Shown here one piece after another: positions 40,885 through 49,734 of a stretch of 64,000 nucleotides of DNA. The position numbers were made by a program, and so were the translations under genes. Source of the stretch: an uncultured Prevotellaceae bacterium (GTDB taxonomy: Bacteria; Bacteroidota; Bacteroidia; Bacteroidales; Bacteroidaceae); NCBI GenBank assembly GCA_900318775.1, contig ONLY01000003.1, positions 1 through 64,000 on the forward strand, in the 5' to 3' direction. Position 1 is the stretch's first letter. Every line of letters begins with the position of its first letter. The notes below the pieces were generated by a model. The model saw only the letters and a list, made by a program, of their open reading frames with translations. It was not told the DNA's origin and did not search any database.

Positions 40885-42222
40885 TCAGTCATCTTTTTCG
40901 TGCAGGAAATCGGGTGTCCGGCGAATATACTCGTAGCCGAACTTACAGCGCAGACAGTCGCGGCGCTGGCAGTAATTGCGATGAAGCTGGAGAAGCGCCT
41001 GAGAGTCGGCAGCGCTCTCGCACGGAATGCCTGCTGCAGCCCAGTCGCGGATGATGGTGTCGTTCTCGGGCGGCAGTTGCTGCCACATGGCGAAAGCGCG
41101 GTCGCAGAGGCGCTGGTCGGACTTGTAGCGGCCATAGGTGAAGAGCATGGGCGCCACGCTGTTGATGATAAGCAACTGGATGGACGCCTGGGAGAGAGCT
41201 TTCTCTGTCGGCTTCGCTGGCTGGGAGGCGAACGTGTAGTGGGTGCGCCAGAAGTCGCTCACATGAGTGAGGAGCAGGGCGCTTACCTCCTCGATGCTCT
41301 CGGCATTGAGAAGGCGGGAGAGATTGAGCCGCTGCTCGTAGTAGAGCATGGCAAGCTGGGCAATGCGGATATGGGGGAAGTTCTGCGGGCGCAGCCTGAG
41401 GAACTTCCACGCGCTGCGCGGTATGGGAGTAAGGGTGAACTTGTGGCGCAAGAAACGGTACTCCTTTTGCAGGCGGACATAATAGTCGTCCTGTGGCTGT
41501 GCTGCCTGCGTTGAAGCAGGAGCTGCACCGGTCGAGGGGTCTTCTTCCAGCAAGCCTGCTTGGCCAAAGAAGATGGCTTCTATCTGGAAAAGGCTGTCGC
41601 GATGCTTTCCCACGGCCATGAGGGGGATGGAACGTGCCCACTGCTCGAAGGCGTCGCCATTGATACCAAAGCCGAAACTGCGTGCCAGGGTAACAAAGAG
41701 GGTGCCTTCCCAGTCTTTGTCGAGGCTCTCGCGGCGCTGCATGATTTGCCGTGCGCGCTCCTCGAAGCGCTGGAGGGCGAGTGTAGTCATCCAGTTGTGC
41801 ACCAGAAAAAGCGGCAGGTCGCCCACTACCCCACGGCAACGAGGACGGACATCGTTGTGGCAGAGTGTGCCGTAGTTCTCACGCACCGAGGCGGGCACAG
41901 GGAGCTGCAGCTGGGGAATGGGCTGCCCGCTGGGATAGAACAGGGGCTGGTCCACCTCGCATGCCACATGGAGGATGATGTTCTCATAGGCGGGGTCGGT
42001 GTCGTGATGGTGCTTGAACCAGTCGCTGGTCTTGAGGTGCAACTCTACGTTGCCTGCCCATTCAGCACCGTCCAGCTTGATTTTCGCCCCTGTGAAGTCG
42101 GGGCCTGCATCCGTGTTGTGAATGCCGGGGTTGAGCACCTCCAGCAGACGCCCATCGGTGGTGCGGAGCTCGCGCAAGGGGAAAAGCCTGTGCATCCACG
42201 TGTAATGCAAGAGTTGTTCCAT
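40885..42222 (-). CDS. DUF2851 family protein
   Basis: A 445-residue cytoplasmic protein matching DUF2851: it starts MEQLLHYTWMHRLFPLREL, and includes GRLLEVLNPGIHNTDAGPDF near residue 24, NVELHLKTSDW near 58 and a C-terminal cysteine cluster (CQRRDCLRCKFGYEYIRR) that may bind metal. The family is widespread in Bacteroidota; its function is unknown to me. An Ala/Gln-rich insertion lies near residue 225. It is divergent from dapB, with overlapping promoters. Confidence 0.85.
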   Translation of the reverse strand: MEQLLHYTWMHRLFPLRELRTTDGRLLEVLNPGIHNTDAGPDFTGAKIKLDGAEWAGNVELHLKTSDWFKHHHDTDPAYENIILHVACEVDQPLFYPSGQPIPQLQLPVPASVRENYGTLCHNDVRPRCRGVVGDLPLFLVHNWMTTLALQRFEERARQIMQRRESLDKDWEGTLFVTLARSFGFGINGDAFEQWARSIPLMAVGKHRDSLFQIEAIFFGQAGLLEEDPSTGAAPASTQAAQPQDDYYVRLQKEYRFLRHKFTLTPIPRSAWKFLRLRPQNFPHIRIAQLAMLYYEQRLNLSRLLNAESIEEVSALLLTHVSDFWRTHYTFASQPAKPTEKALSQASIQLLIINSVAPMLFTYGRYKSDQRLCDRAFAMWQQLPPENDTIIRDWAAAGIPCESAADSQALLQLHRNYCQRRDCLRCKFGYEYIRRTPDFLHEKDD

Positions 42223-42244
42223 GTTTCTTGTACTAATTTTTGTT

Positions 42245-42252
42245 CAAAGGTA
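42245..42252 (-). promoter_or_regulatory. -7 element of the DUF2851 gene
   Basis: On the minus strand TACCTTTG, 22 bases before the ATG at 42222. Confidence 0.55.
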
Positions 42253-42273
42253 CAGAAAAAAAAGAAAATTCAC

Positions 42274-42281
42274 TACCTTTG
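42274..42281 (+). promoter_or_regulatory. -7 element of the dapB operon
   Basis: TACCTTTG, 44 bases before the ATG at 42326; only 21 bases from the divergent -7 element, so the two promoters must overlap. Confidence 0.6.
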
Positions 42282-42325
42282 CAGTGTTTTTCAAGAATTT
42301 ACACCATCAAACAAGACATACGACA

Positions 42326-43090
42326 ATGAAAATAGCATTGATTGGATATGGCAAGATGGGCAAGATGATTGAGCAGATTGCCTTGAGCCGCGGCCACGAG
42401 ATTGTGAGCATCATCGACATCGACAACCAGGAGGACTTCGAGAGCGAGGCGTTTGCCAGCGCTGACGTTGCTATCGAGTTCACCACGCCCATGACTGCGT
42501 ATGGCAACTACCTGAAGGCCTGGAAAGCGGGCGTGAAGGTGGTGAGCGGCAGCACAGGATGGCTGAAGGAGCATGGCGACGACGTGCGCAAAGCCTGCAC
42601 GGAGGGCGGCAAGACGCTGTTCTGGGCCAGCAACTACTCCATCGGCGTGGCTATCTTCAGCGCTGTGAACAAGTATCTGGCCAGCATCATGAACCAGTTC
42701 CCGCAGTATGACGTGAAGGAGGAGGAAACGCACCACATCCACAAGCTGGACCACCCTTCTGGCACGGGCATCACGCTGGCAGAGCAGATTGTGGAGCGCC
42801 TGGACCGCAAGAAGGACTGGACCATGGGCTATCTGCAGCAGCCTGACGGCACAGTGGAAGGCACAGACCAGGTGGCCGCTGACTTGCTGCCCATCAGCAG
42901 CATCCGCCGCGACGAGGTGCCTGGCATCCACTCTATCACATGGAACAGCGAAGCAGACCAGATTACCATCACGCACGACGCACACTCTCGTCAGGGCTTT
43001 GCGCTGGGCGCTGTGATTGCCGCAGAGTTCACAGCACAGCACGAGGGACTGCTGAGCACGGATGACTTGTTCAATTTCAGTGAAAAGTGA
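42326..43090 (+). CDS. dapB: 4-hydroxy-tetrahydrodipicolinate reductase
   Basis: Second step of the diaminopimelate/lysine branch: reduces 4-hydroxy-tetrahydrodipicolinate with NAD(P)H. The 254-residue protein shows the nucleotide site (IALIGYGKMGKMI, residues 3-15), the catalytic segment EEETHHIHKLDHPSGTGITL near residue 132 (His and Lys of the active site) and the C-terminal HDAHSRQGFALGAV. ATG 42326 gives the usual N-terminus; the longer frame from 42221 overlaps the promoter. The last codons (AGT GAA AAG TGA) are part of the heptamer repeat at 43080, so the repeat supplies the stop codon. asd at 21635 makes its pathway precursor. Confidence 0.95.
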   Translation: MKIALIGYGKMGKMIEQIALSRGHEIVSIIDIDNQEDFESEAFASADVAIEFTTPMTAYGNYLKAWKAGVKVVSGSTGWLKEHGDDVRKACTEGGKTLFWASNYSIGVAIFSAVNKYLASIMNQFPQYDVKEEETHHIHKLDHPSGTGITLAEQIVERLDRKKDWTMGYLQQPDGTVEGTDQVAADLLPISSIRRDEVPGIHSITWNSEADQITITHDAHSRQGFALGAVIAAEFTAQHEGLLSTDDLFNFSEK

Positions 43091-43188
43091 AAAGCGAAAA
43101 GCGAAAAATCTAAGTTACCAACTATTCGGATGGATTCTCAATAGTAATGGTAATTCAGATTTTTCGCTTTTCACTCTTCACTTTTCAC
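43080..43188. repeat. Inverted repeat built of GTGAAAA heptamers (copy 1), dapB-lepB gap
   Basis: The left arm (43080-43111) is four GYGAAAA heptamers plus ATCT; the right arm (43157-43188) is AGAT plus four complementary heptamers. The arms pair at 30 of 32 positions around a 45-base core that begins AAGTTAC. The left arm contains the dapB stop codon. Confidence 0.85.
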
Positions 43189-43206
43189 TCACAATATTTC
43201 AACTAC

Positions 43207-44694
43207 ATGGGATTCGACTATAAGAACTTTAAGAAGACACGTTCTGGTGAGAACAACAAGCCCGAATGGACGGGCTGGAAATGGGTGAAGTTTGGCGTGG
43301 CCACGGCCTGCTATCTGGCTTTCCTCGTATGGGTGAAGTCATGGTGGGGACTGGTGGTGGTACCTTTCATCTATGACGTGTACATCAGCAAGAAAATCAA
43401 ATGGACCTGGTGGAAGGAGCTGGAGAGCGATGTGGCACGCACCATCATGAGCTGGCTGGATGCCATCGTGTTTGCGCTGGTGGCTGTGTATTTTGTCAAC
43501 AACTTCTTCTTCCAAAACTACCAGATTCCCTCTTCATCGCTGGAAAAGACGCTGATGACAGGCGACTTCCTGCTAGTGAGCAAGATGAGCTATGGCCCAC
43601 GCATTCCGCAGACGCCACTGACCATGCCGCTGACACAGCACACGCTGCCACTGGTGAACACGAAGTCGTATCTCGAATGGCCTCAGTGGGAGTATCGCCG
43701 CGTGAAGGGATTTGGCAAGGTGGAGCTGGGCGACATCGTGGTGTTCAACTATCCAGCCGGCGACACCGTGGCTGTGGGACACAACGGCGACTATTATGAC
43801 CTGTGCTACCAGCTGGGCAGCAGGGCCGTGATGGAGCAAGGATATGAGGTGCCGCTGATGCAGGACCTTCCCCGCGAGGAGCAGCAGAAGCAGTTCGACC
43901 AGCTGTACAACATCGGCAAGCAGGTGGTGGCCTCGCAGACGAATATCTACGGCAGCGTGACGAGCCGTCCGGCTGACCGCCGCGAGAACTATGTGAAGCG
44001 CTGTGTGGGCCTGCCCGGACAGACGCTACAAATCAAGGACAAAATCATCTATGTGGACGGCAAGAAGCAGGAGACTCCTACGTTCGCACAGTTCAACTAC
44101 AAGGTCTATACGCGCAACTATCAGGTGCTGACTAACGAAATGTGTGAGGAACTGAACATCAGCGATGAGGACCGTGACAAGATTCTGGACCATGACATGG
44201 GCATTCCGCTCACACACATGGCTGCAGAGGCGCTGCGCGCCAACAAGGACTTCTGCGACAGCATCGTGGAGGTGAAGGACGGCTACTGGGGCAACCTCTA
44301 CCCCATCAACCACCAGTATGGCTGGACACGCGACAACTACGGTCCTATCTGGATTCCAGCCAAGGGCAAGAGCGTGAAGCTGACACTGGATAATCTAGCC
44401 ATCTACGAGCGCCCTATTCGTGTGTATGAGAAGAACGAGCTGGAGGTGAAGGACGGACGCATCTACATCAACGGCAAGCAGACGAACGAATACACGTTCA
44501 AGATGGACTACTACTGGATGATGGGCGACAACCGCCACAACTCGGCAGACAGCCGCTACTGGGGCTTCGTGCCTGAGGACCACGTGGTGGGCAAGCCACT
44601 ATTCATCTGGCTCTCCCTCATCACCGACCGCTACGGACAGTCGCACGGCGTGCGCTGGAAGCGCTTGTTCACATGGGTGGATAATATTAAGTGA
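43207..44694 (+). CDS. lepB: Signal peptidase I, large Bacteroidota type
   Basis: Cleaves signal peptides at the outer face of the inner membrane. The 495-residue protein starts at ATG 43207 and has two hydrophobic segments (about 29-55 and 82-102). The serine/lysine pair is visible: IPSSSLEKTL with Ser-111, and YVKRCVGLPG with Lys-264. The C-terminal box is MMGDNRHNSADSRYWGFVPEDHVVGKP. It is far longer than E. coli LepB (324 residues) because of an insertion between the lysine and the GDNRHNS box. The frame from 43147 would start inside the repeat and is rejected. Its stop codon lies in the next repeat (44691). It sits between dapB and the WbqC-like gene, likely as one operon. Confidence 0.92.
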   Translation: MGFDYKNFKKTRSGENNKPEWTGWKWVKFGVATACYLAFLVWVKSWWGLVVVPFIYDVYISKKIKWTWWKELESDVARTIMSWLDAIVFALVAVYFVNNFFFQNYQIPSSSLEKTLMTGDFLLVSKMSYGPRIPQTPLTMPLTQHTLPLVNTKSYLEWPQWEYRRVKGFGKVELGDIVVFNYPAGDTVAVGHNGDYYDLCYQLGSRAVMEQGYEVPLMQDLPREEQQKQFDQLYNIGKQVVASQTNIYGSVTSRPADRRENYVKRCVGLPGQTLQIKDKIIYVDGKKQETPTFAQFNYKVYTRNYQVLTNEMCEELNISDEDRDKILDHDMGIPLTHMAAEALRANKDFCDSIVEVKDGYWGNLYPINHQYGWTRDNYGPIWIPAKGKSVKLTLDNLAIYERPIRVYEKNELEVKDGRIYINGKQTNEYTFKMDYYWMMGDNRHNSADSRYWGFVPEDHVVGKPLFIWLSLITDRYGQSHGVRWKRLFTWVDNIK

Positions 44695-44805
44695 AGAGTG
44701 AAAAGTGAAGAGTGAAGAGTGAAGAGTGGAAAATCTAAGTTACTTTTGCGAATGAAGAGCCAACAAGCCAAATGGCAGGTAAAATAGATTTTTCACTCTT
44801 CACTC
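44691..44805. repeat. Inverted repeat built of GTGAAGA heptamers (copy 2), lepB-WbqC gap
   Basis: The left arm is six heptamers (44691-44732; GTGAAGA, GTGAAAA, three more GTGAAGA, GTGGAAA) plus ATCT. The right arm (44786-44805) is AGATTTTTCACTCTTCACTC and pairs at 19 of 20 positions. The core starts AAGTTAC as in copy 1 and then reads TACTTTTG (44741-44748), a promoter-like -7 element. The first heptamer contains the lepB stop codon. Confidence 0.85.
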
Positions 44806-44817
44806 CCATAAGAAACT

Positions 44818-45441
44818 ATGACGATGATACTTCCTTCAGCATATCTCCCGCCACTCAGCTGGTTCACAGCCCTGCTTGAGAACGAACCTGTCTGCATTGA
44901 GCAATACGAGAACTACCACAAGCAGACCATCCGCAACCGGTGCACCATCGATGCGCCCAACGGACCGCTGAATCTGTCTATCCCTGTGGACAAAAGCACG
45001 TTTGTGGGCGGGAAGTGCCTGATGAAGGATGTACGCATCAGCAGCCACAACGACTGGCAGCACCAGCATTGGTACGCACTGGAGACAAGCTACTTCAACT
45101 CTCCTTTCTTTGAATATCTGCAGGACGATTTCCGCCCGCTGTATGAACGGAAGTGGGAGTTTCTGATGGACTTCAACGAAGCCCTCATACAAAAATGCTG
45201 CGAGATGCTTGACATCCAGCCAAACATCTCGCGTACTTCTAATTATATAGGGGTTGACTCTACTGCCTACGAGCTTTCCTCAACTGAGCACTCTCAACAG
45301 CCAACTCCTACTTATTATCAAGTCTTTCAGCAGAAGCATGGTTTCTTGCCTAACCTGAGCATCATTGACCTCATCTTCAACATGGGGCCTGAAAGCGTGC
45401 TTGTGTTGCAATCTCAACGCAACCTGCAAGTGGCACGCTGA
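44818..45441 (+). CDS. WbqC-like family protein
   Basis: A 207-residue protein matching the WbqC-like family: ILPSAYLPPLSWFTALLENE at the start, then EQYENYHKQTIRNRC, NLSIPVDKS, DWQHQHWYALETSYFNSPFF and the C-terminal LSIIDLIFNMGPES. WbqC was first noted in O-antigen clusters; the activity of the family is not firmly established to my knowledge. ATG 44818 is used (a second ATG at 44824 is equally possible). It follows lepB through the repeat element. It ends 7 bases before the convergent phosphatase gene with no visible terminator. Confidence 0.82.
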   Translation: MTMILPSAYLPPLSWFTALLENEPVCIEQYENYHKQTIRNRCTIDAPNGPLNLSIPVDKSTFVGGKCLMKDVRISSHNDWQHQHWYALETSYFNSPFFEYLQDDFRPLYERKWEFLMDFNEALIQKCCEMLDIQPNISRTSNYIGVDSTAYELSSTEHSQQPTPTYYQVFQQKHGFLPNLSIIDLIFNMGPESVLVLQSQRNLQVAR

Positions 45442-45448
45442 CAGCGCA

Positions 45449-46171
45449 TCACACAATCATGTTCTGAATGCCGGACAGCATGGCGACCTGCTCTTTCTTG
45501 AGCCCCTTGACATTGACACCTGCCATGAAAGCTCTCAGGCGGTGAAGGTCTGAGCCAAAGAAAGAATAATTGCCTTTGCCCAAGAGCATCTGAGCCTTTT
45601 CCTGCGCGGGCTTACCATAGGCACCGACCAAGGAGACGATATTGAGCTGCAGTTTCACCTTCATCGCTACCAACCGCTCGTAGTCGCTGTCCTCCATATA
45701 GATATAGCGCTCAGGATGAGCCAAGATGGGCGTGTAGCCTATCTCCTGGATACGCTTCAACGTCTCGTAGAAATCGATAGGAGGTTGGAAGTAGGAGGTC
45801 TCCACCAAGAGGTGGTCTCTCTTGGGACCGATGGGCATGAGCTGCTTAGCGGCCAAACGTTCGGTGAAGAGGTTGTCAAGCATGTTCTCTGCAGCCAAAT
45901 TAAGCTTGACAGGGCCTTGATAGGCGGCCTGCAGCTCCTGAAAGCGAGCTTGAAGTTCTTCTGGCGTATTGGGCCAATCTTCCATAATGTGAGGCGTGAG
46001 CCACACTTCCTTGATGCCTATCTTCTCATAATACTCTAACACGGCCAATGACTCCTCCATCTGCTGGACGCCGTCGTCAACTCCGGGGAGTATGTGACTG
46101 TGCCAATCGGTGGCACCAGAAAAGATGCCTGTGTTGATTAGCTTCTTTTTTGTGTTGAAGATACTAAACAT
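45449..46171 (-). CDS. PHP-type tyrosine-protein phosphatase, CpsB/YwqE-like
   Basis: A 240-residue metal-dependent phosphatase. PHP motifs: TDWHSHILPGVDDG (residues about 21-34), LTPHIMEDWPN, LAAENMLDN, LVETSYF, PILAHPERY (about 150-158) and FFGSDLHRL (about 207-215). Family members remove phosphate from tyrosine-rich tails of BY-kinases in capsule/exopolysaccharide export. That partner is the next gene upstream on the same strand (46228-48690), and the export lipoprotein follows beyond it. So the three form one functional set. Confidence 0.9.
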   Translation of the reverse strand: MFSIFNTKKKLINTGIFSGATDWHSHILPGVDDGVQQMEESLAVLEYYEKIGIKEVWLTPHIMEDWPNTPEELQARFQELQAAYQGPVKLNLAAENMLDNLFTERLAAKQLMPIGPKRDHLLVETSYFQPPIDFYETLKRIQEIGYTPILAHPERYIYMEDSDYERLVAMKVKLQLNIVSLVGAYGKPAQEKAQMLLGKGNYSFFGSDLHRLRAFMAGVNVKGLKKEQVAMLSGIQNMIV

Positions 46172-46227
46172 AGATCCCTATTATTTCTTCTGCTATTTAA
46201 CTTCCGAAAGTTGAGTTGTGTAACTGG

Positions 46228-48690
46228 TTACTCTGAGCTTCCGTAGCCGTAACCATAACCGTAACCATAACCGTAGCGGCTGTAGTAACCGTACTTGTGA
46301 TAGCCGTAACGACCTGCAGCCTCGGTGCCATTCAGCAAGAGCGCCATGTTCTTAAACTTCTTCTCTTTATACATCGTGTCAATGTTTGGCAGTATGCCAC
46401 GGTCGAGCAGACCTGCACGGACGATGAAGAGGGTAAGATCCACATAACGGTTGATAATGGATGAGTCAGCCAGTATCTCTACTGGAGGACAATCGAGGAA
46501 CACGTAGTCATACTCTTCACGCATCTTTGCAATCATCTCCTCAAGACGTGGGCTGTACAGCAACTCTGCGGGGTTTGGAGGCAGCGAGCCACAAGGCAGC
46601 ACGTCAAGATTCTTGTGGAGGGTTCCACAAAGCATGACGGAATGGAAGTCGTCAATATCGCTATTGAGATAGCCTGCAACGCCCGCTTTTGGATTATCTA
46701 CATAGATGCTCAAAGAGGCCTTACGAAGGTCGAGGTCGACAACGGCCACTTTCTTGCCCTTGATGGCATAGCAGACCGCGAGGTTCATCGCCAAGAAGGT
46801 CTTACCTGAACCTGGGTTGAAGGATGAAGTCATGATGACCTTATCGCCAGCGTGACCCAGCATGAACTCGAGGTTGGTACGGACCACACGGAAGGCCTCG
46901 TTGATGACGTCGCGGCGATGGTCGCGCACAACAAGCTCTCGTTTCTCGGCAGGAGCCCTGGCACCCGTGCGCTTTGACTTCACCCAAGAGATAAACTTGG
47001 CAAGAGTCTGGAAACGACGTTTCTTCCCGCGCTCATAGAATGGAATCTCACCCACGTAAGGAGTGATGAGGTTTTCAATGTCCTTGCGACCACGCACACG
47101 AGTGTCCATCACTTCCAACATATAGATAATGCCGATGGGGAGTGCCAAGCCAATGGCAAAGGCCACAAGCAGAATCTTTCCCTTGGCGGGCGCAACAGGA
47201 GCATCGGAACCTACAGCCCAGTTGATGATGCGGGTGTTGTAGGCTGTAAATGTCTGGCCTATTTCGTTCTCCTCACGCTTCTGGAGCAAGAAGAGATAGA
47301 GGGATTCCTTCACCTTCTGCTGACGCTCCACAGAGAGGATGTACTTGGCCTGTGTAGGGTTGGTGCTCAACTGCGTGTTGGACATAGCCTCTTTGCGCTC
47401 CAAGGTCTTTATCTGGCTGTTGAGTGTATAGATATAGTTGTCGAGTGAGGCAAGAATCATCTTGCGCATCATGGCCAACTTCTGGTCCAGCTCCACTACA
47501 AGCGGGTTCTGCTCATTGCTGCTGGTGGCGTAGTTGTTGCGCTGCAGGAGGTCCTGATTGTATGATGCGATTTGCTGTTCAATGCTGGGGTTCTCAATGC
47601 CAGAGTTGGCAGGCAGCAACTGGTTCTTGTTGAGGTTGCTGCTCAACTGCTGACGGATGTAGTTGGCCATTGAGCGACGGTTGTTGAAGTCAAACAGCTG
47701 GTCGCCTGTCGCATTGGAACGCTCGAAGTAAGCGCCTGCGGCCTGTGCCACATCTGGAATGCGGTTGCTACTCTTATAGGAGGAGATGTTATCGTCGACC
47801 GTACCGAGCTCTGCCTCAATAACCTTCAGACGCTCTTCAATGAACTTGGAAGTGCTGATGGTGATTTGGTTTTTCTCCTTCAACCAATTCTCATTGTAAA
47901 CTTTGATGATTTCGTTGACAATATCTGTAGCACGCTCCACTGACACATCGGTGTAGGAAAGGTCTATAACGTCAGCGTTCTTATCGGCCAACTCTGCACC
48001 CATACGGCTGAGACAGATTTCCACAGCCACCTTGGAACGGTATTTCTCTATCAGGATTTCGCTGATAGCAGGAAGTGCTGAATTGGGGATATAGGCAGGA
48101 TTGCTGCTCACCACAATAGAACCGCCTGTTGGCATGGCAATAGTGTCAAGCAACGCACCTTTGACGACCTCGGAGCATTTATCCCGACCTATTGAAGTGA
48201 GTTCCAGACGGAACTGGTTGTTCTTGACCGACAACGCACCTGTCAACGACACGTTGTCCATGTTGACAAACTCTACCACATAGGGAAGTGTTGTGCCATA
48301 GAGCAGCTTGTCGTAGAAGAGGCCTTTGACGTAGTAGTTGGTCTCCAAACCAAGGTTTTTCACCACACCAGACATGACGGAAGGTGAATTGAGCGTCAAA
48401 ATCTCATTGTAGACGTTGGACTGCAAGTTAATGCCTCCAAGGTCGGAGAGCTCAGAAACGGCTCCTTTAGCTTTCTTGGAGTCTTCCTTGATGAGTACAG
48501 CTGCCGAACGGGTGTACCGAGGCGGCGTGGTCTTGATATACATGAAAGCAATGGTCAGGCATACAAGGACAGATGCGACAATCCATTGCCACTTATTGAG
48601 GCACAAAAAGAATATATCAACAATGTTCATTCCCTCGCTTTCCTGCTCGGATGAACTTACTTCTATATTACGTGCGTTTTCTTCAGACAT
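46228..48690 (-). CDS. Polysaccharide co-polymerase with BY-kinase domain (Wzc-like)
   Basis: An 820-residue inner-membrane protein for chain-length control and tyrosine phosphorylation in polysaccharide export. The N-terminal Wzz domain begins after residue 20 with a span at about 33-51 (WIVASVLVCLTIAFMYI); periplasmic coiled coils fill about 60-500; the second span is about 510-530 (ILLVAFAIGLALPIGIIYML). The BY-kinase domain follows with Walker A-like SSFNPGSGKTFLAMNLA (near 615-630), VAVVDLDLRKASLS and VFLDCPPVEI. The tail has many tyrosines (RYGYHKYGYYSRYGYGYGYG), the autophosphorylation cluster. It lies between the phosphatase and Wza-like genes. Confidence 0.93.
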   Translation of the reverse strand: MSEENARNIEVSSSEQESEGMNIVDIFFLCLNKWQWIVASVLVCLTIAFMYIKTTPPRYTRSAAVLIKEDSKKAKGAVSELSDLGGINLQSNVYNEILTLNSPSVMSGVVKNLGLETNYYVKGLFYDKLLYGTTLPYVVEFVNMDNVSLTGALSVKNNQFRLELTSIGRDKCSEVVKGALLDTIAMPTGGSIVVSSNPAYIPNSALPAISEILIEKYRSKVAVEICLSRMGAELADKNADVIDLSYTDVSVERATDIVNEIIKVYNENWLKEKNQITISTSKFIEERLKVIEAELGTVDDNISSYKSSNRIPDVAQAAGAYFERSNATGDQLFDFNNRRSMANYIRQQLSSNLNKNQLLPANSGIENPSIEQQIASYNQDLLQRNNYATSSNEQNPLVVELDQKLAMMRKMILASLDNYIYTLNSQIKTLERKEAMSNTQLSTNPTQAKYILSVERQQKVKESLYLFLLQKREENEIGQTFTAYNTRIINWAVGSDAPVAPAKGKILLVAFAIGLALPIGIIYMLEVMDTRVRGRKDIENLITPYVGEIPFYERGKKRRFQTLAKFISWVKSKRTGARAPAEKRELVVRDHRRDVINEAFRVVRTNLEFMLGHAGDKVIMTSSFNPGSGKTFLAMNLAVCYAIKGKKVAVVDLDLRKASLSIYVDNPKAGVAGYLNSDIDDFHSVMLCGTLHKNLDVLPCGSLPPNPAELLYSPRLEEMIAKMREEYDYVFLDCPPVEILADSSIINRYVDLTLFIVRAGLLDRGILPNIDTMYKEKKFKNMALLLNGTEAAGRYGYHKYGYYSRYGYGYGYGYGYGSSE

Positions 48691-48742
48691 TTCTATTCTG
48701 TTTTCTTTAACTGTTTTTCTTTCTATTTCGTATCGCCTATTT

Positions 48743-49546
48743 CTATTTCGTAATCAACAATACCATCGTCACTGCAAATGACATGGCAGACATCCAGAAG
48801 GTTGGCGTCAGGATGGTATTGCCTACAGCCGTACTCTGACGCGCTTTCACTTTGTTTGGCTCCACATAGATGACATCATCCTGCTGCAGCATATAGACGG
48901 GTGATGCACACAACTCCTTGAACTTCGTAAGATCGACTTCGTAGGTATCGATTGTATTGCCATTCTTGCGGAATACCTTGACGTTCTTTCTGTTGCCATA
49001 CTGCGTCAAGTCGCCCGCACGCTCTATGGCGTCCAAAATAGTGAACTGGTCACGGCTGATGGGAATAACACCTGCTGCCTTCACTTCGCCCAACACGCCC
49101 ACGTGAAGGTCTGCGTATTCCACAGTAACTGTCGCGTCTTTCAAACCCTGTTCAGAGGTAGTGAGAGCTTGCTTTACGGCAACTGCTATTTCGTTTCTAT
49201 TCAAACCTGCAACTGCAATCTTACCCAAAATAGGGAAGTCTATTTCACCATTCGCATCCACTGTATAGTAAGAAACGTAGCCGTAGCCCGTGCTCTGAGA
49301 CGTCGTCGAACCAACACGATTGGTGGATGACAACAAGTTATACATGGATGCCAATGCCGGATCCTTACAGCTTACAATAATGGAAATCTTGTCATATGGC
49401 TTAATCTTCACCGTCTGCATCGCATTTGCCACAGGACTGTTATCCCCAGCCACAGTATCTTGGAAATAGTTAAAATTGCGAACAGAACCACAGGAACTCA
49501 ATAAGAGCAAGAGAATTGCAAATAGAAATAGATTCTTTTTCATCAT
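48743..49546 (-). CDS. Polysaccharide export lipoprotein (Wza-like)
   Basis: A 267-residue outer-membrane export protein. Lipobox LLSSC at about residue 19; the poly-export domain (VKIKPYDKISIIVSCKDPAL) and two SLBB-like segments (VGVLGEVKAAGVIPISRDQF, GDLTQYGNRKNVKVF) are visible. It ends in a hydrophobic stretch (TFWMSAMSFAVTMVLLITK) that may anchor it. It is shorter than E. coli Wza (379 residues), as is usual in Bacteroidota. It is first in the three-gene set with the BY-kinase (52-base gap) and the phosphatase. No glycosyltransferases are adjacent within the window. Confidence 0.9.
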   Translation of the reverse strand: MMKKNLFLFAILLLLLSSCGSVRNFNYFQDTVAGDNSPVANAMQTVKIKPYDKISIIVSCKDPALASMYNLLSSTNRVGSTTSQSTGYGYVSYYTVDANGEIDFPILGKIAVAGLNRNEIAVAVKQALTTSEQGLKDATVTVEYADLHVGVLGEVKAAGVIPISRDQFTILDAIERAGDLTQYGNRKNVKVFRKNGNTIDTYEVDLTKFKELCASPVYMLQQDDVIYVEPNKVKARQSTAVGNTILTPTFWMSAMSFAVTMVLLITK

Positions 49547-49628
49547 TCAGTTATAATTGCTTTCCCAAACCGCCATACGGTCCAAAACGTACCACGGAAT
49601 GCAAAGACACATTTACCTATAATTGCTG

Positions 49629-49636
49629 CAAAGTTA
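49629..49636 (-). promoter_or_regulatory. -7 element of the polysaccharide export operon
   Basis: On the minus strand TAACTTTG, 82 bases before the ATG at 49546. Confidence 0.6.
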
Positions 49637-49709
49637 CAACTTTTCCTTCCCCACTCAAGGAAAAACACACTTTTTTTGTTATATTTGTTCTATTTAGAAA
49701 AAGATTTAA

Positions 49710-49717
49710 TACTTTTG
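49710..49717 (+). promoter_or_regulatory. -7 element of the glycine-lipid gene pair
   Basis: TACTTTTG, 17 bases before the ATG at 49735; TTTG at 49684-49687 is 22 bases upstream, longer than optimal. Confidence 0.55.
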
Positions 49718-49734
49718 CATAACTTTTCAGTGAT

